64,000 nt of DNA. It comes from Rhizopus sp. PT2906. Taxonomy: Eukaryota > Mucoromycota > Mucoromycetes > Mucorales > Rhizopodaceae. Position 1 is the first letter of the stretch; every line of letters starts with the position of its first letter. This document shows, in pieces, positions 21,173 to 31,607 of this stretch. The DNA lies in the NCBI GenBank assembly GCA_025529335.1, contig JAMYHX010000057.1:1-64000 (forward strand). Direction: 5' to 3'. A program made the position numbers and the translations under genes. The notes beneath the pieces are model-generated. The model made no database searches. It saw nothing but the letters and a program-made list of their open reading frames with translations, and had not been told where the DNA came from.

Positions 21173-24100
21173 TTATTTATCATTTATACAATTGCGCAAA
21201 AAACTCAAAACGAGTGGAACCATTGAATTTTGTACGACAAGCTTGATAATTTCATGTCCTCTCTTGGTCACCACATTAGCCGTTGTCGCTGTAGTAGTTG
21301 ATGTCGTCATGGCCGACGACCGGTTGCTTTCTATTTTCTTTTTAGGCAACAACAATTTCATCGCTCTACCATGACGTTCATCATAGGAATCGCTGCGTGT
21401 GGGTATATCATCAGTAGGTTGATTACTACTGCTGCCATTATGAATAACAGTAGGGCTCGTCATATCTGATCCAGGACTTGTCGTAGTGCTAATGTTGACA
21501 CTGTGCAACTTATTACTCTTAGTCCGAGCTGTTCCCTTCTTGACTTCATCTGCCAACAAGACCTCCTTGAGTACTTGCAAAGCTACTCTTGCCTCTGAGC
21601 TCATACTCTCCAGCTGCCTCATGTTCTTCTCATTCTTGATATCATTTACACAGCCACTCAGCTTCTTTAGCGCTTCAATCCACTCGATGCGCTCCTCTGC
21701 TGTCTCGACACTAAAGGTATATCTGCGATTCACCATGTAGTTTCTCTGTTTTCGCTCTTCGTCATCATCTACTTCTTGTTTTACCACCTCACTATCCTTT
21801 CCATCTCTCTTTTTATCGGCTCGGTTGTTACTGTCACTGATTTTCTTTTGTGAATCTGGTCTAGCATCCAGAGCCAACAACTTTTCATCAATATGCTTAA
21901 ATCCAATCTGAAATGTGTATCGCATAAACGGTCGTTCCACGATCACTGTCTTGGTCCTCGGCAATGTCGGACTCACATAGTTACCTGCGTTTTCTCCAGA
22001 CTTGATAAACATGAGTGAGGTTCTACCGAGGGTATTACCAGTGATGGTAAATGATTGAATACAAGAGTTTGAAAAATCCAAAACGTTGGGTTCAAACACC
22101 AGGTCCTGACCACGAAGCTTGATTTGAAGGCCCTTGTCAGGAGCAGGAATCGAGATAATGATTGGATCAGAAGGGACGCCCTTGGTGAGTCGAGAGGGCA
22201 GTCGATGGGGTATCACGGTAATGACGACGTCCTGTGACAGCTGTTGTTGCATCGAAGGAGATATTGGCTTGCCATCATCGTCTGGGATGGCTGCTTCGGA
22301 TGGCTTGGCTATTCGACGACCTGTCTTGTTATCCCACCCTGTCTCCAACCGTTCTTGCTCGATCGACTTGTACATTTCTTCCATAAACTCTCGTGGCACG
22401 AGGCGATACTGGTCGTAATAATTCCATCTTTCGAGAAATTCATCTAGTGTCGGGTGACTTGATCCCTTGGCACGAAGTGACATGATGTAGTGCAGAGGTT
22501 CAATGGTTACGCTCTGTCGGTTAGGACCTGACTCATTTGTGTGGATGAGCGTGGAGGCATGCCTGCTAGGAAGACCATCGAATTGATGGTTCACGCGCTG
22601 ATAATCGAACATGCTCATTTTTCGCTTTGCCTGTCGTCCTTGACGTTCCTTTACTTCACGTGCAAACCAGAAGACGTCCTTTTCAGAGGTTGCATCATAC
22701 CAAAGCTCGGCATTTAAAAAGAGTGTTGCCATGACGACCTTGACGACCATGTCTTCATGAAACTTGATCACGTTCTGATTCGCATCGTGCCACTTTTTTG
22801 CAAACCTTTCAATGATATATTCCAGTGCTTCCCAATTGCTAGGTAAACGAAACGTCGTCAACAGTATCCGCAAGGCTTCATCAAGTCTTAGCCCGACAAG
22901 TCTAAAGCACTCGAGAAACGCGTCATATACATCTGCATTTTTCTGATCTGCCAGGTAATAACCCAGCTGTCGACGGTTGAGATCGGGCGTTTTGAACAGA
23001 AAATTGGCAATATTGAGAGGATCATTTGTCAAAATTCCCTTGTCGATCAGATACTGAATGCCAAGGTTGGCACTTGTCTCAAACTTGCGTAGGGCTGAGG
23101 CCATGATCGGATGTATCTTCCTTGCAGGTGGCAGAATGGGTCTTCCATCAGGTCCAATCTCTATCGAGGGAGGCTTTGAGTTGGCTGCATAGTAGTCGTC
23201 CTTTGCAATATAAAGAGTCAGCTTGGCCAGCTCGACAATATTTTTCACTTGGAATAAAGAGTTCTCGTTCGGCCTGAATCGGTATCTCTCTTTGTTGCTT
23301 TTGACGGCCGTAGATGAACTGTTGCTGTTGCTGACAATAATGTTTTCATCCATGATGGGCTTGCAGATGAGCAATAGATCGTTGAATAAAAACAGGTATC
23401 GATCCTTTACTGTATTCGCATTCACCACCTGGAATACAGGAGTCTGTAATAGATGCTGGCGAGGAGGAGCAGGTAGTGGTTTAGGCTGACGTGATAAAGG
23501 AGGCATAACAGCCACAGGAGATTCCTCTGACTTTTCTTTTTCATGATGTTTAGGTGGTGTGATCAAAAACTTCTTTATGCGCTCACTCGTCGGTGACAGT
23601 GTCAGTTTTTCTTCCTCAGAATCATTACGTTCAAGTATGTTATTGTATAGATTCTGATGATAGCTTAACAATTTTGAATCACTGCTCCTTGAGCCACTGT
23701 TGTCTACGGCAGGTGGAAATGATAATGGTGATCTGGATCTACGTACTCTGTGGTTTAAAGGCAACAGATTGTTGCTCCTTGATTTATCGGACAATGAAAT
23801 AGTGGGGATATGATGATGACCTTCTTCCTCGTCTGAGAGTTCAATATCACTGTCCTCTGCGCTCTGCTTTTCTTTATGGTTCGATGACTTTAATTGTTGT
23901 GATGAGGGTTTCTTTTTATTATTATTATTATTATTCGAAGCCAGAAATTCGGGCGAGGATAGCACGGCTTCTTCTTCGCCAATACTGTCGCTTTTTAAAT
24001 TACTATGCTTTTCCTTCTCGTAGCGATGCCTTAGTGATTTGTAAAGTGGGCCATCTTGATGAAAATGACCTCCTTCAGTAGCTGAAAAGGAAGGTGTGAT

Positions 24101-24421
24101 GAAAGGCGACATGCCATAATAAGAGTCAAAATCAAATGAACTCGGTGATGAAGAATCGTCAGAAGGTCGAATCCTCTCCCAGTTAGAAAATGAACTCGGT
24201 ACTGCCACTCCTCGATCAATAAGTCGTTGGGTGAATGAAGGCCCACTGCTGCTGCCTAATGAACTCGCTGAGCTCTTTCGTTCTTTATTTGGATTGCCAA
24301 TGAGGGATGAGGAATTAAATGTTCCCGATTTTGCATAAATAGAATACTCTCGATTGGAATTAGAAGAGGATCTTGAAGCTGATTCAGAAAATGTTGGTTC
24401 ATTTTCCATCCTGTTTGTCAT
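21173..24421 (-). CDS. Sec7-domain protein with PH domains, putative Arf GEF
   Basis: One uninterrupted 1082-codon frame, the longest in the window. The first 320 residues are Ser-rich and low-complexity. A PH-like segment follows at about 330-415 (DRYLFLFNDLLLIC), then a Sec7 domain at about 437-620: FLFKTPDLNRRQLGYYLADQ, AFLECFRLVGLRLDEALRIL, NVIKFHEDMVVKVVMATLFLNAELW. Another PH-type region spans roughly 775-940, interrupted by an acidic linker (RYTFQIGFKHIDEK then RYTFSVETAEERIEWIEALKKL). Such proteins activate Arf GTPases in vesicle traffic. The usual catalytic LPGE loop reads LPSNWEA (about 525-531), so the glutamate is displaced by an insertion. Activity is uncertain. A second ATG four codons in is an alternative start. 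Confidence 0.85.
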   Translation of the reverse strand: MTNRMENEPTFSESASRSSSNSNREYSIYAKSGTFNSSSLIGNPNKERKSSASSLGSSSGPSFTQRLIDRGVAVPSSFSNWERIRPSDDSSSPSSFDFDSYYGMSPFITPSFSATEGGHFHQDGPLYKSLRHRYEKEKHSNLKSDSIGEEEAVLSSPEFLASNNNNNNKKKPSSQQLKSSNHKEKQSAEDSDIELSDEEEGHHHIPTISLSDKSRSNNLLPLNHRVRRSRSPLSFPPAVDNSGSRSSDSKLLSYHQNLYNNILERNDSEEEKLTLSPTSERIKKFLITPPKHHEKEKSEESPVAVMPPLSRQPKPLPAPPRQHLLQTPVFQVVNANTVKDRYLFLFNDLLLICKPIMDENIIVSNSNSSSTAVKSNKERYRFRPNENSLFQVKNIVELAKLTLYIAKDDYYAANSKPPSIEIGPDGRPILPPARKIHPIMASALRKFETSANLGIQYLIDKGILTNDPLNIANFLFKTPDLNRRQLGYYLADQKNADVYDAFLECFRLVGLRLDEALRILLTTFRLPSNWEALEYIIERFAKKWHDANQNVIKFHEDMVVKVVMATLFLNAELWYDATSEKDVFWFAREVKERQGRQAKRKMSMFDYQRVNHQFDGLPSRHASTLIHTNESGPNRQSVTIEPLHYIMSLRAKGSSHPTLDEFLERWNYYDQYRLVPREFMEEMYKSIEQERLETGWDNKTGRRIAKPSEAAIPDDDGKPISPSMQQQLSQDVVITVIPHRLPSRLTKGVPSDPIIISIPAPDKGLQIKLRGQDLVFEPNVLDFSNSCIQSFTITGNTLGRTSLMFIKSGENAGNYVSPTLPRTKTVIVERPFMRYTFQIGFKHIDEKLLALDARPDSQKKISDSNNRADKKRDGKDSEVVKQEVDDDEERKQRNYMVNRRYTFSVETAEERIEWIEALKKLSGCVNDIKNEKNMRQLESMSSEARVALQVLKEVLLADEVKKGTARTKSNKLHSVNISTTTSPGSDMTSPTVIHNGSSSNQPTDDIPTRSDSYDERHGRAMKLLLPKKKIESNRSSAMTTSTTTATTANVVTKRGHEIIKLVVQNSMVPLVLSFLRNCINDK

Positions 24422-24851
24422 TAGTCCAAGTTTTATATAAAAAGAGAAAAAGATAATGCGAAAGGAAATTTAAACAATTCCACTTTTTTATTGGACAAGG
24501 TTATCCTTAATTTCAGATGACTTCTTTCTAAATTTGGACGAATACCAAAGTACAGCGGCTCTCCCAAAGTTTGTTTTCCAACTTATCAGTTTGTTGGTCT
24601 GGAGAGAGAGAGAGGGTTCAGAGCTTGCAGAGCATATCCTATGACTGGGTAACAATTAGAAAGAGAACAGACATAATGCTTTTGAGCAGTTTTATTTGGG
24701 ATAAAATGTTGGCTGCTAAGATATAGAAGAGAACAAAAGAAGTGAAAAAGTGGTTGAAGGAATAATAAAAGAAGTTCTGATAAATGGCCAACATAATTAC
24801 ATGTAATTGATTGAACTGACAACATAAAATTAGAATAGCAACATTTCTTTT
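24422..24851. other. Promoter-side spacer of the Sec7 gene
   Basis: AT-rich upstream DNA with a GAGA run at about 24600-24613. Minus-strand open frames here run into the repeat copy and look like chance. Confidence 0.4.
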
Positions 24852-24989
24852 ATCTCTTCTTCTTCTTGAAAATAAACAAGCACATTCAAAAGTTTTGTTG
24901 GGCAACATCATAGATAATGTGTAGGGATAGCACACGTATTATTAGTCTAACTTCTGATATATTTTCTGATGCATGTAGTGTTTCCCCTG
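24852..24989 (+). repeat. Dispersed repeat family, copy 3
   Basis: This copy carries the AAAAGTTTTGTTGGGC and CATCATAGATAATGTGTAGGGATAGC segments and a TTTTCTGATGCATGTAGTGTTTCCCC end that matches copy 5 better than copy 1. About 40 bp of the 5' half present in copies 1 and 5 is missing. It is followed at 25103 by a remnant ORF of the type associated with copy 5. Confidence 0.7.
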
Positions 24990-25102
24990 ATGAAAATCAG
25001 AGAAATTGGTTATGTAAGCATCTCTATGAGCTGTCATGAATGAAAAGGCACGAGTGTATGCTAACTACAATCTTCAAAAATACCTACTAGCTTTTCTCAA
25101 TT

Positions 25103-25360
25103 GTGAAATGGTCGACAAGCCACGAATATGGCGAAGCTAAGTCAGCAATCCAGGAAATAAAAAATATCTTAGTGTACCAAGACCTGATTCAAGTGGCGAT
25201 ATTTTGCAAGAACGCTTTCAATACACAGATTTTGGATAACATCCTGGGTCTGCAAATTGCTGGACGAAAGATCGCGTTTTATATCTTGGCATTGCCATCC
25301 ACTGGTGTTTATATCATGTACGAACTGGGCTCTGTTAAATTGCCTACAGTAGACTCTTGA
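25103..25360 (+). pseudogene. Remnant of a repetitive-element ORF
   Basis: An 85-codon open frame begins 113 bp after repeat copy 3. Its content (KSAIQEIKNILVYQDLIQVA, GLQIAGRKIAFYILALPSTG) resembles, from memory, the C-terminal part of a highly repeated hypothetical protein family of Mucorales genomes. The N-terminal part seen after copy 5 (63077-63721) is absent here, so the copy is probably a deleted remnant. It should not be read as a working gene. Confidence 0.45.
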
Positions 25361-25878
25361 TTACGGAATACCTATCAGGAGCACAAATGGCATTACATAA
25401 TCAATGATATTCCGTAATAAAAGATATACATCGACAATCTAGGTGAATTATCGCAGGAAATTTAAAGCGGTGGCTGCAAAGTCCTTCGAAAATGGCATTC
25501 CATTATCGCAAATGTTCCGTATTGCTGTATTCCATAATCGAGAGTGTACTGTGTTTCACATAAAATAAGAACATGTTTAAATTTCTACCCTCCAAACATC
25601 GAAGACTGTTATGATTGACTGAGAGTCTGTAAGAAGGAATTGTGCTACTACTGTTTGTTGTGTATCTTTGTTTGTAGGATCACTATCTGACGAATTCTAA
25701 AGGGAAAAGGCCGCATAATTTTATATCCATACTGCTGTCGCTATTATTAACTTTACTGATTTTTTTCTGTTCCAAAAAAGCAATGTGTGTAATGCCCCTC
25801 CTTATTGTATACATGTCTAAAATATAGTTTATTGTCTCTTAATAATATACAAAAGAAGAAGAAGAAGAGAGAGATCCA
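25361..25878. other. Spacer
   Basis: AT-rich DNA between the element remnant and the 3' end of the next gene. Short imperfect palindromic stretches (ATTCCGTAATAA / ATTACGGAATA at about 25360-25420 and ATGGCATTCCATTATC near 25490) may be further element debris. No gene is supported. Confidence 0.35.
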
Positions 25879-26409
25879 TTAATAATAACCAGATTGGAAA
25901 TCAATCTTTCGCTGAAAGTCAAAGTCAGTGCCATTAGCATAAAACACCCTAATGAATGAAGCATCGATACCAGTGCCACCAAATTCAAGCCAACCACCAG
26001 CAGGTACGTTAATATCAGTGTTAGGAAAGTATGCGTACTTTGGTACACCTTCTATCTTGTCTAGTCTCCATACCTACATTAAATTAGTAAGAGCGAATTC
26101 AATGCTGTCATGCTTATCCTTACACTGAACCAAACTGGATCATTTGGGTCATTATTCTTGACGCAATCTGAGTTGGTGTAGGCACAGCAAGCCTTATCTC
26201 CTGGTTTCAGTTGTTCAACAGCAAATCGTCTATAAGGAATTAGTAAAAGAAGTGATTTACTATTGAGTAGCTTACGAAAAGTATGTTCCACCAGCGTTGT
26301 ATGGTTGTTGACGAACTCTGTATGTTCCATCCGAGTTATTGTAAATACAATAACAGTAAATGGTTTGTACAAACAAAAGAGTAATCAAGTATCTTAAAAG
26401 TTGAGTCAT
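25879..26409 (-). CDS. Small secreted cysteine-containing protein
   Basis: I do not recognise a family. Exons 26276-26409, 26124-26229 and 25879-26073 join in phase to 144 residues. The first 20 residues (MTQLLRYLITLLFVQTIYCY) are a signal peptide. The mature part has four or five Cys, including ACCAY, with aromatic-rich strands (TYFSRFAVEQLKPGDKACC, WFSVWRLDKIEG, FIRVFYANGTDFDF) that suggest a small beta-fold. The exon joins are well supported by phase and standard splice sites. It could be a cell-surface or secreted effector-like protein, but nothing in the sequence proves that. Confidence 0.7.
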
Positions 26410-26634
26410 GTCTTTAAAAGAATTTAGAAAAGTTGCTTTATTCTTCTGTCTCTTCTTTCTATCGTTGCTTTATATATCAATCTGTGTTGTCTAATTCATT
26501 ATTCTGTTATTTTCTGTTAATACAACAATGAAATAAGCCTATCTTATTGGCTGAATGCATCTCAATAGCTAACTATCTTGCTTTTGTCTTACTCTCTTCT
26601 ATTGACAAAATCCATCAATCATATCCAAGGATAA

Positions 26635-26683
<49 letters not shown>

Positions 26684-27348
26684 AATGCATTATGAAATCA
26701 TCACAGTTAATAAATACAAACGAAAACAGGTAGAATCATAATATCGGCTTCTGGCAGCTCAAAGGTTTGATATCGGAAAATATTTGATTTTTTTTTATTT
26801 TTTTATTATTATTATTAAATACAACAGCATCTTATCAGAATCCAAAGTTGAACATGGTATATATGCATATGCACAATATATGATCAGCAGTAATACTTAT
26901 ACATGCATAGAACACAGACAAAAGTAATCGATTACAATCCATGGTGCACTTTCATGTCGAAAGAGCCAAATCATTGATCTTCAGGAACAACAAGTCGCCT
27001 TCAGAATCTGTCATTATTGTCAACGGACTCTTACGTTTTATCTCTAGACTGACAAAGCATCATCTTTCGCAATAAAATACCATTCTTTTACCAAGAAGGT
27101 TATCTTTATTATTATTTTAGATATCAAACATGGGGGGAAAAATAGACATTTTGTCTTTATATGTGTGTGTGTGTGTGTGAGTTTGTATAGTATGTATGTA
27201 TATAATTTAAATTTTATGTGTGTTTGTGGGTGGGGGTGTAAAATGGAGGGGAAAAAGTATGTGAATTTGCTTATGACGGAAAGCAAACAAAAAGAAAAGA
27301 GGAAAGGGAGGAACAGGGGAAAGAGAAATAAAGAGAAATCAAAAGAAT
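26410..27348. other. Intergenic region with homopolymer and TG repeats
   Basis: This gap contains a T run of about 40 nt (26638-26678), a second T-rich tract near 26790-26816, and a (TG)n stretch at about 27162-27179 followed by G/T-rich DNA. No gene is supported. The right part is the 3' flank of the importin-alpha gene. Confidence 0.5.
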
Positions 27349-29099
27349 TTAAGGGCCAAAGTTGAAACCACCTTGAGGAACGTTTTGATGGAAGGTGAAT
27401 GATTGAGGAACAGTCTCTTCAGCCATTTGTTCTTCATTCTCTTGAGCAAAGTATCTGTCAATGATATCAAATGCCTTCTTGTATATTTCATTGTTTTCAT
27501 GCTGTTGCAATTGGTGAATGATGTCCATACCACCACACTCTTCAATGAAAGCTGCATAGCGATTGATGCCTTCAGGATCATTAGGGCGCTCCTGTTCTCC
27601 AATCTTCAAAATGTTTTCTAAACCGTCTAAAGCAACTTGAATCATCTTGTTTTCAGTAGTCATCAACATGTCACAAAGTGGCTTGATGACACCTTGAGAG
27701 ACTAAATAGTGGATCTGAGAAGGCTTATTAAGTCCTCCTGATGTTGCATTCACAATAGCCCAGCAAGCTTCCTTCTTTGTCTTGAAATCAGCAGTCTGCA
27801 AGATCTGAACAAGGGCAGGGATAATATTGGCTTCAATAACAGCATCAATCTGGGCAATGTTACCAGCAGTAATGTTGGAAATAGTCCAGCATGCTTCCTT
27901 TCTGATAGCTTCCTTATGACTGGATAAGAGAGACAAGAGAGCAGGCAAAGCACCGCAGTTGATGACAACTTGAGTTTGCATATCGCTACCAGTAACAATG
28001 TTACCAACCGAACGAAGAGCAGGAGTTTGAACGGAGGTTGAAGGGTGCATCAAGAGTTCAACAAGTCGACGACAAACACCTGATTCGATCACCACCTGAA
28101 TTTTGTCACTGAATCCATCAGACAAATAAGAGAGTGCCCAACATGAATCTATCAGGACTTCCTCATCTGCAGAATAAATCAACTTGGCAAGCATAGGAAG
28201 AGCAGGTACAACAGCTTCCCACTTTGGTTGGGGATTCTTTCCACGGCAGAGGTTAGAGAGAGTCCAGGTGGCGTTACGAAGCATGGAGAGCTTGTTGTTT
28301 TCGTTCAAAATGGATAAAAGAGGTGGAAGTGCTCCTTGATCCAAAACATAATCACGACAGAGAGCACTATCACCAGCAACATTACCAAGAGCCCATACAG
28401 CCTAAAATGGATACATAAGCACAATATATAAAGATTAAAAATCGCTCTTACCTGTTCTCTGACATCAGGAACTGGACTTGAAAGTAACTCAATGAAAATG
28501 GGTACAGCACCAGCTTCGATGACAACCTTTGTTTGATCAGAGGTACCTGAGGCAATGTTGGTTAAAGCCCAAGCAGCTTCAAACTGTAAAAATGGTAAGT
28601 TCTCCCTTCTTATATTTTCTTTTATTTTCTTTTTACCTGCAATAAGCTATGAGGAGATCTCAGGAACTCAACAAATTTAGGTACAACACCAGTAGCAATG
28701 ACATCCTTAATAGGTGGATTACGTTCTTTGGACAGCAATTTTCTAAACTTGGTGGTAGCATCATACTGCTTTTCGACATCATTGGAATTGACAGCCTCGA
28801 TCAAGATCAACAAGTTGGAGTGTAACTGACAATTACAATAGGTATTAGTAACATATTAAAAGCAAACAAAAAAAACTCATGCTTACGTTTGTATCATCCT
28901 CAACTTCAACTTCTTCTTCGCTGTCAGACATGGACGCGGTAGGTATATTCATATTACGACGCTTGGTCAAGTTCTCTTCACGCTTTTGTTTTCTAATCTC
29001 TACCGAGTGCTGTTGTCTACGGTTTCTGACTGAGTCGACGCCAAAGGCATCCTTATTTTTGAAATTATTCTTTCGTTGATCTGCTGCGACTTTGTCCAT
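27349..29099 (-). CDS. SRP1: Importin subunit alpha (karyopherin alpha)
   Basis: Importin alpha binds classical nuclear localisation signals and importin beta for nuclear import. Four exons (28887-29099, 28637-28825, 28452-28583, 27349-28401), all phase 0, give 528 residues. The N-terminal importin-beta-binding region is basic (VRNRRQQHSVEIRKQKREEN..KRRNM). About ten armadillo repeats follow, with the repeated Trp-Asn pairs that bind the NLS (EAAWALTNIASGTSDQT, QAVWALGNVAGDS, RNATWTLSNLCRG, EACWTISNITAG, EACWAIVNATSGG). The C-terminus NEIYKKAFDIIDRYF is also typical. Length and architecture are complete. Confidence 0.97.
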
Positions 29100-31607
29100 T
29101 TTATTACGAATACCAAATAGAAGGGGGAGAGAAAAAAAAAAAAGTTTTGATACACACCCAAAATAGGCTGAGGTTAAAACGTGGACTGCTAAATTAAAAA
29201 AAAAAAAAAGAATCTCGCCAAGATGAGTGCGCAGCCAAACAGCGTCAGTTGTTTCCATAAAAAAAATCATTTCCTGGACACAGTGAGCAACATAGTTTAA
29301 GGATACAGGTGGAACCCTGTGATATGGGATTATTCTGAATAACCATCTCTAATAGTTCGACTATAAGCCTTGCAATCAGGTCCCACTCTGTCAAAGCTCT
29401 TTTGTTTATGTCGATGTTCTTTCACTTTGTTGTCCTAAGTTATCCATTTTTTCTTTCGATACGCATGACACGTTCAATACACTCCTCTAGCACGTTCATT
29501 CAGACACACATTATGGAGTGCCTTCATAGGGCTAGTTGATTATGCCTCACGTACTCGCCGCCTTGGAGTCTTTTTATGCCCTTAATTTCCTGCAACGTAT
29601 GCTGATTGTTGTGTTTCAACGTTGATATACTGAGTAAAAGAGTGTAATGTATAGTCCCCTAGTCATACATTGCAGCATTGTTATCAACGTCTTCATAAAG
29701 ATTTCCAATTTGGCATTGAATAAGAATAGATTGAGTAGTAAGGCAAAGTAGATGCCTTGAAGGGAGGCTGGTACTGTATATCACTCACTAAAATCTATGA
29801 GACGAGATTGGGATAATACTGAGAACTCAATGAGACCTAGAAGCTAGATACAGAAAGCACAACACTGACTCTTTTCGCGAAATGTAGTAAAAAGAGATTG
29901 TTATGATCCTTGTCACCTAATATGGTCAGATAAACTTATTTCATAAATTATTCGCATTGAAAGATCAATAACGATTGACGCTTTAGTTGATTTTCTATGT
30001 CTTCTTTATTGTATAAAAGACAACGTGTAATAATACATAAAGTGAACTTGATATTTTTGAGAGAAGATAAATGTGGTCAGCACTTTATAGCAAAATGAAA
30101 AGTTGTTAGAGACTTAATATCAATGTAAATAACTGATGTACTAATCATTTCTCTATTCATTCTTTTGCTTCTGATGAGCTCTCTTTTATCACTATTTGTT
30201 GTCTGAAATTATCATTTTTTTAAGTGTACGAATAATTTGTGAATAAAGTGTAAGCGTAACAATGAATTAGAGCCAAGACCAAGAGCAATGCAGCTCAATT
30301 AATCAAGTAAAGGTCAATGACTTTATGAATATTTTATGTTGATAAGGTGCCATGCATTTTGGCATCTAGTTCTACTCGCGAGTGGAAGAAAAGCTTTTTT
30401 GTACTATCTATTTTAATATGTGTAGAAACAATCTCGTACGATAATATCAAGGTAAATATGCCAATTTTGACAGATAAACATAGTTGGGGGAAACCGTTTC
30501 ATTGGGGGGGTGATAAGCTGCTATGTATCTATGGAGAAGGGCTCCAAGTATTCGTCCTTTCTTTAATTAAATCCTATAGCATATCAAATATTGCCTCAAA
30601 TTACCTCATAACAGTGCCGGTATCGTTGGATGGAAATTGTATCAATTTGATAGATTGACTTACTTCCTCAATAAGTGATGATGCCAGCAAAGGTAGACTA
30701 AGCTCATAATCAGTCATATCCAGCTGAATTATTATGCTTTGTTTCGAAGTAGTCGCTATTGTTTCTGTCTTTGCTTTGCCTGTACTTTTTCTGTAGCTAT
30801 CTGGGTTCCATGGCACTTTATGTCTAGCTTCTTAAAAATGGGCTTTTCTCAGTCCATTTGTGCCATCATTGACTAATAAATCAGAACATTGTTTCTTTTT
30901 CATTTGATTATTATATTCATAATGGAGCAATGTAGGCGAGGGAAATATGTAAAAAGCCCAGAAATAAAAATCAAGTGCCAAGAGAGAAATTGTAAGAACT
31001 CGTGACAGGCGATAACCATCGGGAAAAAAAGCTACAAATCGTTTAGACGGACTACAGGAGAATGTGAATTATTGGGTCCCATTGGACTTGTGTAATACAA
31101 ACAATATCGATACCCAACATGTATATTTCCTCGGAAAGATAAAGAAATAGCCTAGCAACATTAATGCTTGTATATTAATATATATTGTTTAATTGTATAT
31201 TGATAAATAATAGCTGCTGATCAAAGTTTAAATACATATATACAAGCAAACTGACTCTCCATAAGTGTGTAACGACGTTCCGTTTAAAATATCTCATTGA
31301 TAAATAGCTCTTTATAAGAGTAGTTTGTTTTAGTACGACAGTTACTGTAGCTACTGTATCTATGTTTACTGTTTCTATGGATACTATTGATTGTTTTGAT
31401 AGTATAGCCCCCCATGTTTGTTTCGGCAGTGTAACTTTGATAAGATTATATATCGAAAATACAGTATAATGATTGGCCTATTTTTATCCTTATCACTCTT
31501 CATATAAAAAATCCCGCTAATCTCCTTTAGTTACATAGATGCACATTTATATATAAAAAGCATATTTGAAATTACATTTCTTTCCTTTATTCAATTTATA
31601 AAAAGCA
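29100..31607. other. Long intergenic stretch without a supported gene
   Basis: At 2.5 kb this is far longer than most gaps here. The left edge is the importin-alpha promoter. Opposing short frames at 30347-30658 (+) and 30601-30816 (-) have no recognisable content. A C6 run (31408-31413) sits in a tract of diverged ACTGTATCTATG-like units (about 31343-31400). I saw no tRNA, snoRNA or repeat-family copy, but small RNAs cannot be excluded by eye. Confidence 0.4.

Noticed and set aside
26638..26678. Long T run as a retrotransposon tail
   Set aside because: Many plain homopolymer runs occur in introns and gaps here, and no element body or target duplication is visible.
30347..30816. Opposing frames of 103 and 71 codons in the 2.5-kb gap
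   Set aside because: No recognisable content, no convincing splice or promoter context, and they overlap each other.
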